Assembly (NCBI GenBank): GCA_033239005.1
Contig: BSQZ01000018.1
Coordinates: 6,417,536 to 6,481,535 of the forward strand
From: Lamellibrachia satsuma
Taxonomy: Eukaryota; Annelida; Polychaeta; Sabellida; Siboglinidae
DNA: 64,000 nucleotides
Direction of reading: 5' to 3'
The translations under genes and the position numbers were made by a program. The notes under the pieces are model-generated. The model searched no databases and was not told where the DNA came from. It saw nothing but the letters and a program-made list of their open reading frames with translations. The stretch's first letter is position 1. Each line of letters starts with the position of its first letter. Positions 46,201-58,656 of the stretch are shown here, piece after piece.

Positions 46201-49200
46201 AGTCAAAACGTAGCAAATGTTGCCACAGCTCATCTTTCTGATGTCAAGCATGTTTTGTAGCTGATTTGAAACTGCCAGTATATTCATTACAGATCTCTGA
46301 CAACACAGTGGCGACATCTAGTGTACAGCAGCAGTACCTTGGCACAATACAATGTTTACTCGGCAAAGGTAAGTTACTCGCCATGGCTTATAATATAAAA
46401 TATTGTCCGCTAGAAGTATTCATTGTCACATGATAATGTGTTAGGTTTCCAATGTGTAATAAGTCAACTTGCTCAAAACCATCACATTTATGTATGAAGG
46501 CTTGGGTGTTTGTCTACTGTCTAGTAGTTTCTCAAAATTGATGCAAGCCAATAAACATAGCACTGAATTTTAGGCAAGTACAGTAAGTAGTAACACAAGT
46601 ACTGTAAGTAGTAACACAAGTACTGTAAGTAGTAACACAAGTACAGCAAGTAGTAATGCAAGTACAGCAAGTAGTAACACAAATACAGCAAGTAGTAACA
46701 CAAGTACAGCAAGTAGTAATGCAAGTACAGCAAGTAGTAACATAAGTACAGCAAGTAGTAACACAAGTACAGCAAGTAGTAACACAAGTACAGTAAGTAG
46801 TAAAACAAGTACAGCAAGTAGTAACATAAGTACAGCAAGTAGTAACACAAGTACAGCAAGTAGTAACACAAGTACAGCAAGTAGTAACACAAGTACAGCA
46901 AGTAGTAACACAAGTACAGCAAGTAGTAACGCAAGTACAATAAGTAGTAACGCAAGTACTGTAAATAGTAACGCAAGTACAGTAAGTAGTAACACAAGTA
47001 CAGTAAGTAGTAACACAAGTAAAGCAAGTAGTAACGCAAGTACAGCAAGTAGTAATGCAAGTACCATAAGTGGTAACGCAAGTACAATAAGTAGTAACAC
47101 AAGTACAGCAAGTAGTAACACAAGTACAGCAAGTAGTAACGCAAGTACAGCAAGTAGTAACGCAAGTACAGCAAGTAGTAACGCAAGTACAGTAAGTAGT
47201 AACGCGAGTACCGTAAGTAGTAACGTGAGTACCGTAAGTAGTAACGCAAGTACAGCAAGTAGTAATGCAAGTACAGCAAGTAGTGACACAAGTACCGTAA
47301 GTAGTGACACAAGTACAGTAAGTAGTAACACAAGTACAGCAAGTAGTAACACAAGTACAGTAAGTAGTAATACAAGTACCGTAAGTAGTAAAACAAGTAC
47401 AGTAAGTAGTAACACAAGTACAGTAAGTAGTAACACAAGTACAGTAAGTAGTAATACAAGTACCGTAAGTAGTAAAACAAGTACAGTAAGTAGTAACACA
47501 AGTACAGTAAGTAGTGACACAAGAACAGTAAATAGTAATACAAGTACCGTAAGTAGTAAAACAAGTACAGTAAGTAGTAACACAAGTACAGCAAGTAGTA
47601 ACACAAGTACAGTAAGTAGTAACACAAGTACAGCAAGTAGTAACACAAGTACAGCAAGTAGTAACACAAGTACAGCAAGTAGTAACACAAGTACAGCAAG
47701 TAGTAACACAAGTACAGCAAGTAGTAACACAAGTACAGCAAGTAGTAACACAAGTACCGTAAGTAGTAACACAAGTACAGTAAGTAGTAACGGAAGTACA
47801 GTAAGTTGTAACACAAGTACAGTAAATAATAACACAAGTACAGTAAATAATAACACAAGTACAGTAAGTTGTAACACATGCTGTTTTTGCACGGAAAACT
47901 GCACAGCTCAATTTGCGCATGCTCGCTACTATTAATTACAGATAGTAGCTTCAAGTAATTTTACACAAGGTTCTGACGACAGCGTCTATGTAATTGCGTG
48001 GTTTCACGTCTGAAGAAGGCTAGGTGTACTTTGATTAGGTGGTGTGCTTCTATTGGGAACTTTATGGACAATACGATACATGTGTGTTATGTTGCAGGTT
48101 TGGTTGATATGATCGCAGCTGTTCGGAAAAGTGTGAAAAATGTGGTTGGCAGGTGAGCTTACAACATGTCATGATGTGAATTATTTTAGTACACTGGCTT
48201 ACTGTCTGTTGTGATGTGTTGTGGAAAAGTTGTTATAGGATGCAGGATTGCACCCTAATTAGAATCAGGATGTGATAGCACTGTCTGACTAAATGAGTTA
48301 ATGCTGCTTATACATTCACACCCACTAAAGATTTTAATTTACTTTGGCAATCTTCAATTTACATAGTTTAGATTAAGAAAACCTGGATAACCAACCAGAT
48401 TTTTTTGCTCACTGGGTGAAGAACGAAAATATAATATAAAAGATGCCAACATATCATAGAAGACAAAAAGTGTATAACATTTTTGAGAGTTTTCAATAAC
48501 AAAGATCACAGAGAGTGCCAACAACCTCAACACAGATTAATTATGTCATCGTGTAGAATAATATGAAGTTTATATGCATTTTGAGTTAGGTGCAACGTAC
48601 ACAGTTGTGAGTGTGCAAGATTGTTGTAAAATACAAAAGGTAAGCAACGACAACACAGTAGTAATAATAATAATAAAAAATAATAATAATAAAAGTACTT
48701 ATATCGCACCAGATCAATCAAGATTACTTAGTAGTATTTTACAGGCCAGTAAGTTGCTAAGAGAATAATTATACTAAGAATAGTCTACACAAATGCTAAA
48801 CATAAAAAAGAAATGCTAACAAAATAACCATGTTAAAATATTCTGTAACACTACTTTAAATATAATTAGTAATACAAGCAAAAGTAAGAAAATCATTATG
48901 AAACTGCTAAAAAATTAAGTATACTAACAAATTCTAAAAACTACTTTAAATATATTCATTTATACAAGTAAGACTAATAATATAACCATAAAAACTGTCA
49001 ATATAATTATATAATAAAAAACAATTCTTATGAACTATACTTTAAATAACTTCAGTAATACAAAGTGTAATGAAGCGAGCAGCACAGTTCTGTTCCTTTT
49101 GTAAACGCTGAAGCGTCCTCTGTGGGAGACCATAAAGAAATGCATTTCCATAACCTAAACTTGATGTCACTAGTGCGTGAACAAGTGTCTTGCATGATTC

Positions 49201-52200
49201 TTCAGTCAAATGTAGCCGAATTTGCCCAATATTTCTAATCTGATAGTAGCAACTTTTCACAGTGTTGACAATCTGGTGTTCCATTTTCAGGTTGCTATCA
49301 AATAGCGCACAGTCCACCATAACACAATATTCTAGTGAGATTGCCTAATACCAGAATGAGCTTCAACTTGTTTTTGCCACACAAGAAGAACGCTGTGACT
49401 GTATTTGATTGTAGTACCTCATTGAAGCACCAAATGTCACTGCCAGGTATCCAGACAGCGATTGGTGACATCCGCAAACAACTTGAGTGTTCGTCTCAGA
49501 ACCGTTATCACCAAGGGTCACCACTGTCTAGTCTATGTCAATATGTGATGTCAACCGTTGTTGAGAACGGAACGCCTGAAGGGGTAGGGTGACATCTCTG
49601 TATTAAAATATTGGTTAAAAATTTGTTCATCTAAAGTTAACTGAATAATATTAATAAGTGTAAACTGGATATATCTGGTTATGGTTGACATCACGGTGTG
49701 TAAATCTTTGTTAAAATGTGAGAAAACAAAACATTAACTAATTTCAATAACTGAACAGATTGCATACAAGCTTTATTTAATCTAAGCTAGTAATGTTTAT
49801 GAGGCATCATTATCACTTATATTAAAATGAGTTATTACAGAATCGTTGAATTTTTTATTGGCATTAATTAAATATTTTCAGCACATGCACACATGGATTC
49901 ATCTGCAAATTTGCTTGAATGTGTTTGAATTTATCTGGAACATAAATTGTTCTCTGTCACCTAAATTATTTTACCACATTAATTTCCACCTGTTCTGTGG
50001 CTTCAATGAAATATTGGGATGTGTTTCAGGCAGTGTGTTTGAGTCGTGATGATCTCACATTCCAGAAGTTGCTGAGAGAGACCCAGGATGTCTTAGATAG
50101 GTAACTTTGCACTCATTGAATGACACTAATCAAGCAATGATTAGATGTTTTATGCAGATTGTCATCTTTCTTGGGTTTGACCCGTTAATTATCTTAGTAC
50201 AGAAAACGTATTCCATACTTAGTGCTAGTTACTGTAAACATGTTTATGAAATTGTTACGGAAGTAGAGAACATTAATATTATAGTTTTTCATTCTAATAT
50301 GAGATTACAGTACCTGTAATATTTGTTTTACCAATCTAATGCACATGTTCTCAGAAATTATACATTTTATAATTCCAGTTTTTTGCTAATTCCCATAGGT
50401 TTACATCTCAGTGTCTTATTGTAACTTGAATATTATTTGTTTTAAAAATACCAGTATTCATTTAAATGAAGAGTTTAAAGAAAAATAGACAGGTTCATAA
50501 TGGAAGAAAACTGCCATTTGCCTTGTTTGTAGATTGCACGTCATAGCATGCAACTGCAAGAACACTCTTACACTTGCAGCTCGGACTTCCATACTGTCTT
50601 GAGGACTTGTTTAGACACAGCTTTTTCACGAATTGTCGACAGAATTGCAGAATACTTCAAACCAGCATCGCAGCAGAATGGAACTGTTTTCAAGTATGTA
50701 CATTTGATATGTCAACCTAAAAGTATTTGTCAGATATAGGTGTGTTTTGTGTATAGGGAAAGAACCTCGGATTTGGTGAATCTTATTATGCTGATGTAAT
50801 GAGACACTAATAATATATACAGTGTATTGTGCTGTGAGTTAAATAATTTAAAACTCCATCCTCAACTGATTTAGCCTATCACAAATCCGGTTCGTTGATG
50901 TCCAAATATGTAGTGTGAAGTAAATTGAGGAGGGAGCTTTAAGTGAATTGAGGAGGGAGCTTTAAGTGAATTGAGGAGGGAGCTTTAAGTGAATTGAGGA
51001 GGGAGATTTAAGTGAATTGAGGAGGGAGCTTTAAGTGAATTGAGGAGGGAGCTTTAAGTGAATTGAGGAGGGAGCTTTAAGTGAATTGAGGAGGGACCTT
51101 TAAGTGAATTGAGGAGGGAGCTTTAAGTGAATTGAGGAAGGAGATTTAAGTGAATTGAGGAGGGAGCCTTAAGTGAATTGAGGAGGGAGCTTTAAGTGAA
51201 TTGAGGAGGGAGCTTTAAGTGAATTGAGGAGGGAGCTTTAAGTGAATTGAGGACAACCCTAAAAACTGAGAATTAAGACCATGTTAGCAGCATTATAACA
51301 ACTTAGCAATTTTTACTACCAAATAGTCAGTAAGATCTTATTTTGAAAGTTTCACTGTAGTCACTGATTCTGTCTGCCAAATTATTCCACTGTATCACAG
51401 CAGTCGGGATCTACTGATCAGGGCTGGGGTAAATTCCAAAAGGAATTGGAATTAATAAATTTCTTTCAATTTCGGAATTAAATTATAATTTAGAGATTTT
51501 GAGCAAAAGGAATTGGAATTGAAAGATTTTGAGCAAAAGGAATTGGAATTGAACGAAAAAGAATCAGCTCACATAAACAATGAAACAATAGCAGGTTGTA
51601 GCAGCTAGGTCCAGTTAGTAGGGTTGACTTGCTGAGGCAAGAAACTATGATCAAAAGACAGAGGTTTGTGCACAATAGAAGCTGTTAATAATTGCAGTTA
51701 AGTGGCTGGTTATGTGCTAGACTTCCAGTGTAAATAAGGTAGTGCTAATAAGATTGAGATTTAGAAATATGGAAATCAGCCCTGGAAGTCCAGTTTCTAA
51801 CCTTATTGTGACATATGATTAAAGGACTTGAACAATTTGGTGTAAAAGTGGAGTCTCTGTTTCCCTTTGAGCTAACGCTTGTGAGAGTATTAAATGCTTT
51901 CATTTGTGCTGAACAATGCAGCTCGTCCTTTCACCCCCATTTAGATAACTGTAATCCTGGAAGTCCATTTGCTCACCTTGTACATTAACTGAGGTGTGAT
52001 ATGTATTCATCACAGAAGTTACTGACAGGCTTTGTGTGAATGTGCTCACTCTGAATGCTTCAAATTGATTGTACATAATAATTTAAATAGAAAACTTAGA
52101 AATGTTGGGTTTTTGCCAAGAGGGCTTTTTTCCAGGTTGTTTTTTTCTGTGTCTGTGTATTCATAGACTAAATGCATTCATAATGTTCATGTAACTATTT

Positions 52201-55200
52201 TTAAAATGTGTTGGAAAAACTATCAATTGAATTATTTAAGAAAAAGAATTGAATTGGAATTAAAAGATTTCAGCAGGAATTTGAATTTGAAAAAAAAGAA
52301 ATTGAAAGAAAAAGGAATTGATTAAAAGGAATTGGAATTGATTAAAGAATCTATCCAAGCATATGAAATTACATTGAAAAGTGAAGCAGATAGTGTGGAA
52401 GCAATTTGGTGTAACATAGTTACCAGGAACCCAACATTAACAATAGGAGTAGTTTATCGTAGTCCTAACATAGGACAAGAGGAAGATGTAAAATTACAAA
52501 AGGCGATAAGGGAGGTGAGCAAGGGAGAATGTGTTATAATGGGTGATTTTAACCATGGCCATATACAATGGGAATCATTAGAGAGTGCTGGAGGTGACGG
52601 GCATCAGTTTCTACTTCTAACACAGGATTGTTTCCTTACTCAACATGTCTTGGAACCAACCAGAGGTGGGAATGTGTTAGATTTAATTTTGTCTTCTCAA
52701 AATGAATTAGTTGACAATGTAAAAGACACGAACCTTTGGGTTCAAGTGACCATAACCAAATCCATTTTAATATAAAAGTAAAAACAGGGAATACATATAA
52801 AAAACAATGGAGGAGGAACTTCAACAAAGGCAAATATAAAGTGATGAGAACATATCTAGCAAATATAGATTGGAATAACTTGCTGAAGAACAAGACAGCA
52901 ACAGAATGCTGGACTTGTTTAAAATATGAGATTGAGGGCATTATTGAGAAATTTATTCCATTAAGAAAACAAGGGAAAAGATCCAGGAAAAAACACCTGT
53001 CAAAAGAAGCTATTAGAAAAATTGCTCACAAACAGATCCTGTGGAAGGTCTATAAACACACTGGAAATGTAGAAGACTACTCTAACTACAAAGAGGCACT
53101 TAACCTAGCTACAACTGAAATTAGAAAATCTAAAAGAACCTTTGAAAAAAAATTGGCAGGTAATATAAAAATGACAGCAAGAGTTTCTATGCTTATGTAA
53201 GGAGTAAACAGAAAGTTCGAGATAAGGTCGGACCACTGGAAAACAACAGTGAAAACATAATTTCAGATGGGTTCCAAATGGCAGAGGTCCTGAATGAGTA
53301 TTTCAGCTCAGTTTTTACCACAGAAGATATCAGCTCACTTCCAGTTCCATTGACTAAATTTGAGGGCAACAAATCAGAACATTTAGGGCAGTTATTTGTA
53401 ACTCCTGAAATGATAGCAAACAAAATTAAGAAGATGAAAGATAATAAATCACCTGGAGTTGATGGGATACCACCAAAACTGCTAAAGGAAATTGTTGATC
53501 AAATTAGTACACCACTTGCAAACTTATTTAATTTGTCACTAGAAGAAGGAATAGTTCCTTCAGAATGGAAAGAAGCAAACATTACGCCGCTGTTTAAGAA
53601 GGGATCAAGGAAGAAGCCAGAAAATTACAGACCAGTGAGTTTAACATCAGTTGTATGTAAATTACTCGAAACATTAATTAGAGACCACATGGTGGAATTC
53701 CTCATAAAACATAAATTAATAAATACATCTCAACATGGATTCCTACAAAGTGGGTAGATCACGGGTCACCAGTGGATGTTGTCTACTTAGATTTTCAGAA
53801 AGCTTTCGATAAAGTGCCACATCAAAGATTGTTCCTTAAACTAAAAGCCCATGGCATAGGCAATGATGTAATCAACTGGATAGAAAATTGGCTTACACAC
53901 AGAAGACAGAGAGTAATAGTAGATGGTAAGATTTCAAACTGGAAATCTGTTTTGAGTGGGGTACCACAGGGATCAGTGTTAGGCCCTATACTGTTTTTAA
54001 TATATATACTCAAATTTGCAGATGATACAAAAGTATTCAGAAAGGTTACTAATGATACAGATAAACAAAGTTTACAGGATGATCTAGAAAAATTAGTTAA
54101 ATGGTCAGAAAAATGGCAAATGTTATTCAATTTTGGGAAGTGTAAATGTATACACATAGGACATGGAAATGTGGACGAGGAATATAAAATGGGGGATGCT
54201 GTACTAGGTAGAACCACACAAGAAAAGGATTTAGGAGTAACATTTAATGCTGACATGAAAGTTTCAGAGCAATGTGGGATTGCTGCTTCGAAAGGAAATC
54301 AAATTCTAGGGCTAATTAGGAGAACTATCACATATAAGGAGAAACATCTAATTGTACCCCTGTACAAAGCAATAGTTAGACCACATTTGGAATATTGTAT
54401 TCAAGCATGGAGGCCATATCGTAAAAAAGACATAGATAAGCTAGAAAGAATACAACGAAGAGCAACTAAGATGATTCCAGAATTAAGAGACCTTAGTTAC
54501 GAAAGTCGCTTATTACAATGTGGTTTGACAACACTAGAGACCAGGAGACTAAGAGGAGACCAAATAGAAGTGTTTAAAATAGTGAACGGTTATGAGGATG
54601 TTGATAGGAATATGTTCTTCAAACTTAAAGAAGGCAGTAGAACCAGAGGACACAAAGCAGCATTAGTTAAGGAGCAGTGTAGGTTGGACATGAGAAAGTA
54701 CTCTTTCTCACAGAGGGTGATAAATGAATGGAACAAACTGCCAAATGATTGTGTTAATGCTAGTAGTGTGAATATGTTTAAAAATAGAATTTACAGATAT
54801 CTGATAAGGGTGGGCTACACATAGATGAGAAAATTGTTGGACTCTCGATAAGCCAATGGCTTCCTTGTCCACTTGCCATCTGGAACTTGTTGTTCGAGAT
54901 GGCAATCTTGTTAAATCTTGTTAAAAGGAATTGACCCCAGCCCTGCTACTCATATTGCCTGCCATGTAAGCTGCCAGTGATCAGCATTTCATCGCATCAG
55001 AGATATCATGCATGGTAGTTGTTTATTTCATTTCTAACCTTGATTGAGTTATCACGTATTGACCTGCCATGTTTCAGCCCAATTGACATTGAGATGCCAC
55101 TAGCGAAGGTGATTCCCATCATGAATGGGCTGCTGTTTACAGTGTGTGGCAACACTCCCAACCCCATAGTACAGGTAAGTGTCTTTACCTTACCTTTAGT

Positions 55201-55875
55201 CAAACTGTTTCCAAGAAAAAAACATTTGAGCTTACAGCTGTTACATCGTTCCTGACAGCATTAAAACCATATGTGCCATATTATGGTTTACCCGTAAATT
55301 TGATGGTCTTGCATGTGTAGAAGACATTCCTTGCAGTTTTGTTCATTTTGAGCAAGGCTTTGTTGTCTTATGGGATGTGGTCGGCATTTGTCAACTGGCA
55401 TTTGTCAACTGGCATGCAAATAACAGATTATCAGTTGAATACATGTCTAAAGAGCAATTCCCACAAATATTTTTGCTGTGTGCAGTTAGTTCACCAGTCT
55501 CATAAGATCTAATCAGTGTATCCCAGTTTGCTCGGTGAACTTCTTTTGAGCAGGCACGGCAGACATAGGTAATTATATGGGTTTGTTTTTCGATCTTACG
55601 GATTTCTGTTACCAGTGTTATAGTTGCGCACCACACGGGGTCGGCATATACCCTATTAAATCTGTCTCATTTAATAATTTTCATTTGAAGCTTTGATGTT
55701 TAAAGATCATTACATTTTGTGACTTTCTTTTGTGTCTTTCCATGTGAAATTATTGTATTATAAAATGATTATTGTCGTCCTCCAGGAGCTGTTGTTGAAG
55801 GAGCCACTGAGGACGTTTGCTGCAAACATTTACGAGGCGTTCAGTCAGACCGAACCTGCTGTGACAAGGTCATGA
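43221..55875 (+). CDS. PEX3: Peroxisomal biogenesis factor 3 (PEX3), 13 coding exons
   Basis: Membrane receptor for PEX19 in peroxisome membrane assembly. Exons: 43221-43293, 43919-44003, 44584-44630, 45086-45167, 45628-45671, 45931-46049, 46293-46368, 48098-48152, 49415-49583, 50030-50100, 50580-50693, 55078-55174, 55786-55875. Every junction has AG/GT ends and phases close to 1122 nt, 373 residues. N-terminus [15 protein letters not shown] gives the basic targeting cluster, then a hydrophobic anchor ([15 protein letters not shown]). Further family motifs: [20 protein letters not shown] (exons 3-4), [33 protein letters not shown] (exon 6), [64 protein letters not shown] used the ATG at 43221, since the one at 43211 is out of frame. 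Introns 3, 7, 8 and 11 hold transposons or minisatellites, yet the coding sequence is intact. Confidence 0.95.
44888..44966 (+). mobile_element. CR1-like 3' tail fragment in PEX3 intron 3
   Basis: ggactctaagccatttcttgg through gatggcagtcttattaaatc aligns with the 3' end shared by the CR1 copies at 43 and 54.9 kb (ggactctcgataagccaatgg through gatggcaatcttgttaaatc). It is an old, severely truncated insertion. Confidence 0.6.
45328..45378 (+). other. Candidate in-frame cassette exon in PEX3 intron 4
   Basis: A 51-nt segment is flanked by a good acceptor (ccttttttgttatactgcagag) and donor (AAAAA/gtaagat). Phase matches exons 4 and 5, so inclusion would add 17 residues ([17 protein letters not shown]) without a stop. 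The residues do not belong to the PEX3 family alignment as I know it, so it could be an alternative exon or a cryptic one. If the upstream AG were used (53 nt) the frame would break. Confidence 0.35.
45803..45900 (+). repeat. Partial duplicates of the PEX3 exon 6 start in intron 5
   Basis: ataggtttcagtcacatggagacagctgtgt (45803) and catgtttcagtcaac (45868), each followed by the shared gtacacagtgtatgtgtttg, resemble the true acceptor and exon start cacaggtttcagtcggacggtgacagctgtgt at 45927. They look like local tandem duplications of the acceptor region. Confidence 0.6.
46573..47876 (+). repeat. 21-bp minisatellite in PEX3 intron 7 (~62 units)
   Basis: Unit AGTACAGCAAGTAGTAACAC plus A, with GTA/GCA and ACG/ATG variants, over 1.3 kb. 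Because 21 is a multiple of three and the unit avoids stops, several frames stay open for over 400 codons on the minus strand (LLYLCYY-type repeats). These are not credible proteins. Confidence 0.97.
48655..49325 (-). mobile_element. 5'-truncated LINE in PEX3 intron 8, antisense
   Basis: The minus strand encodes an RT C-terminal piece: [80 protein letters not shown]. The 3' end reaches a (TAA)n tail at 48660-48690 next to a GTACTTATATCGCACC end. L2/CR1-group by motif. Confidence 0.8.
50917..51253 (+). repeat. 23-bp minisatellite in PEX3 intron 11
   Basis: About 14-15 units of GAATTGAGGAGGGAGCTTTAAGT. Confidence 0.96.
51411..54953. mobile_element. hAT-like element in PEX3 intron 11, carrying a nested CR1
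   Basis: The left end CAGGGCTGGGGTAAATTCC (51419) is the inverse of the right end GGAATTGACCCCAGCCCTG (ending 54945). Flanking 8-mers ctactgat (51411-51418) and ctactcat (54946-54953) match 7 of 8, a hAT-type target duplication. The interior outside the LINE is about 0.9 kb of GGAATTGGAATT-rich sequence without a transposase, so it is a non-autonomous element. Confidence 0.75.
52335..54922 (+). mobile_element. CR1-like LINE nested in the hAT-like element
   Basis: ORF2 is nearly whole from mid-endonuclease: [37 protein letters not shown] (catalytic GDFN), [10 protein letters not shown] after a frameshift, linker, [34 protein letters not shown], then a ~45-bp deletion removing the SCLTNLLWFLEEITK segment. 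It continues [37 protein letters not shown] ([11 protein letters not shown] deleted), [11 protein letters not shown] and the CR1 C-terminal domain to 54824. It ends with the (CTTGTTAAAT)2 tail. ttaaaaggaattg flanks both ends (52322-52334, 54921-54933), a possible target duplication in low-complexity sequence. Confidence 0.9.
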
Positions 55876-55991
55876 ACCCACTAATGGTGCCTGTCTATCA
55901 AGTAGAGGAATGAACTGGGAATTGTTGTCTATTGGTGTTAAGAGTGCTTCATAGTACATCCATTTCATTGATACACAACTTAAGGGAATCA

Positions 55992-56187
55992 GGGGCCGGT
56001 TTCACGAAGTGTTTGTACTGTATGAACCTTCGTATGAAGATTCTCAAATCACGAAATCTTCTTAGTTACGTACATTGTTTGCTACACACTTCGTGTTTTG
56101 TACGATTGTTCCAAGTTACGTAATCTATATATCTAACATCCATGTTAGTTTCTGCGTACGGTATGAATGCTTTGTGAAATCAGCCCC
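55992..56187. mobile_element. Small inverted-repeat element (MITE) downstream of PEX3
   Basis: The left end GGGGCCGGTTTCACGAAG and the inverted right end GGGGCTGATTTCACAAAG match at 15 of 18. The interior is A/T-rich and about 196 bp in total. It resembles the widespread 'ggccggtttcac' short elements of invertebrates. It lies about 115 bp after the PEX3 stop codon, so it may be in the 3' UTR. Confidence 0.6.
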
Positions 56188-58656
56188 AGATATTTTTCTC
56201 TGTGTGGTCCAGTTCTGACTTATCGTTATTGGTTAATAGTCATTACTTCTCTACAAATTCACGTTTGTGGACAGTTAATAGTAATGAATATTAATTTGTG
56301 GTAATTCAGATGGTATAAAAACAGACCTGTACGGGGGACTACACCTCACTTAATATAATCACTTCAGGCCAGAGTAATGATTCTATTAAGCGGCCGATTT
56401 ACTTAAGCAATACATATTAGGACCACGTAATAACAATTGATTGTGTCGACCAATATTCTTTGTGCTACTAAACAGCTGATTCTGCTATCTGCGATTCTTT
56501 TAAACAAAGTCCACGTTATAATTATTTTGCCAAAACACAGGAAGGCAATAAGCTATCTTGCACGTAGATAACTGCATATTGGATGACAGCAGACAGTATT
56601 CTCCTACTCGATGTATCATTGTGCGTTTAGTAATGATATTTTACAAGCTAGATACTGAAACTACAGTCATGCATATTGTCAATGATGAGTTTCTTTGATA
56701 TGTTCATAATCAGCCACTATAATGCACTATTATGTAAAGGTTTGATATGTTCATAATCAGCAACTATAATTATGTATAGCTTTGGTATTATTTCTGTAAA
56801 TCACTTGAGAAACTTATGTTGCATGTAATACTGGACGTTTTAACATGATTTTGTATTAAGTCCCACGCTGTATACTCACTGCCTCCTGTTGATGTGGAGA
56901 CAGATATAATTGTTTATCTTTCACTATCTTATTTACATCTGTTTAAGTCTTACAGAGTGACGAGAGGGTTTGTAGATAGTCCAGTTCACTAAGACTCTGA
57001 ACTCATTTTTTCCATCAATTATGATTTGTCTGACATATTTGTCTGACATATTGATGATTTTATACATTTAAAAAATTGGTTTGTGTTAGGGAAAACTATT
57101 TCATGATGGATATTAAGATCTTATTTGTTATTATTAATGCTTACATCTTCACCACCATCTTTGGATGCTTACAAAGGAAAATAATGAAACTGTTTAAACA
57201 ACAACACTAACTTGATGTTAGTGGTGACATTGCCATACGAGTTCATGATCTTGGTGAAGTTGGCGTCATTCTGGAGTCATCCTGAACTGATTAACAATTT
57301 AATAAATCTGCCAAAATCATATTGATAATTTTTATAAAAAAACAATTTGTAAATATAACTGCAAGAATAAAATCATAATTATATTCATTGGGCCAACTCA
57401 CGATTTGACACTAGCCAAGTTTAGAAGAACAGCACCACAGTAGGAATGATGTGTCTACAAACTGTCATCCATGTTTGACACAGGATACATCTCACGATCT
57501 CCTAAACCAGTTTATATGTTCAACTTCGACATAATTTTCATATAATTTTGCTAGAATGTACAGGTTCTTTGTCTGTCAATTAGAGAATTCAAGGAGATAC
57601 AAATATCTTATTGCAAAGGTACACATTTTTTTATAAAAAAAATCATACACTATCTATTTAAACACCACCCAAATGCAACTAATCTGAGTGGCATGACTGC
57701 CTCTTATTTTATCCACAGCATATCTAAATATTAAAAAAATCACAATTTAGTATGAACATAAATGTGTTAAAAATTATAATAAGGCTGTTCTATGCAGAAA
57801 CGAATGCTTAAGCTGAAACACTTTATTGAAACTTTATAACAAGCGTGTAATTACAGTAACCACAGCCATGGAGAAACTAGCCTCAAATAAACCACCAGTC
57901 CAGGTGTGGCAACATTTGGTCTAAAAAACCAATACACTTAGATTTAATTTTTACATCAGCATTTTTTTGGTATCATTGTCCTAATGTGACATGCTGAGAA
58001 TAATTAACTAGTTTACCAAAAACAATGATAGCGTCTTGGCAAATTAAAGTGGTAAAAAATGCATTTCAACAGTGAAAAATGTCAGCTAATCTGGACCAAT
58101 ATATGAAGTTATTTACTGATCGTACTAATCAACATCAAAATTTTATTTAATACACAAATTGTGTAACCAATCACCTACAAATTATGGGAAAACAAAGACA
58201 ATATTTCTACCTATTCTGCCTACACAGAGCAATTTGCTAAGTTACCAAACATCCCAGAAGACTTGATATGGTAGCCAAATTCAGACATGTTAGCAAAATA
58301 TCAAACAAATTAAATAACACGAACTGTTAGTGCGATAAAGCATAAAAAAATTATTGCATAATAGCAATGTGTGGAACTCTTTGTTTTTATTACAGGGTTC
58401 TGTGAATTTGCATAGAAATCAAATGCAGATACTAACAAGTAATTATAACACTAACTTAATTAAAACAAAGAAGCCCATAGCAAAATTAAATATTTTCTAG
58501 TGAGCTAGATGTGTGTGAGTGTTGCAACTACAAACGTTCAGTGTAACATAAACACTGTAAGAGAAACAATAATTCAATCTGGTATATCTCAGATGTATAT
58601 TCATCAACTTGCCACAACAAACATGGTAGGCATTTCAAGAACTATAATTCTTATCA
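56188..58656. other. A/T-rich region between convergent genes
   Basis: No ORF recognised. AATAAA signals for PEX3 occur at 57301 and 57366. For the Tudor gene a minus-strand AATAAA lies at 58386-58391, about 270 bp past its stop. Which are used cannot be told. Confidence 0.5.

Noticed and set aside
46521..47954. Open frames of 440-480 codons on the minus strand (LLYLCYY and CTCVTTC repeats)
   Set aside because: They are readings of a stop-free 21-bp minisatellite within a PEX3 intron; all three frames are open together and composition is pure repeat.
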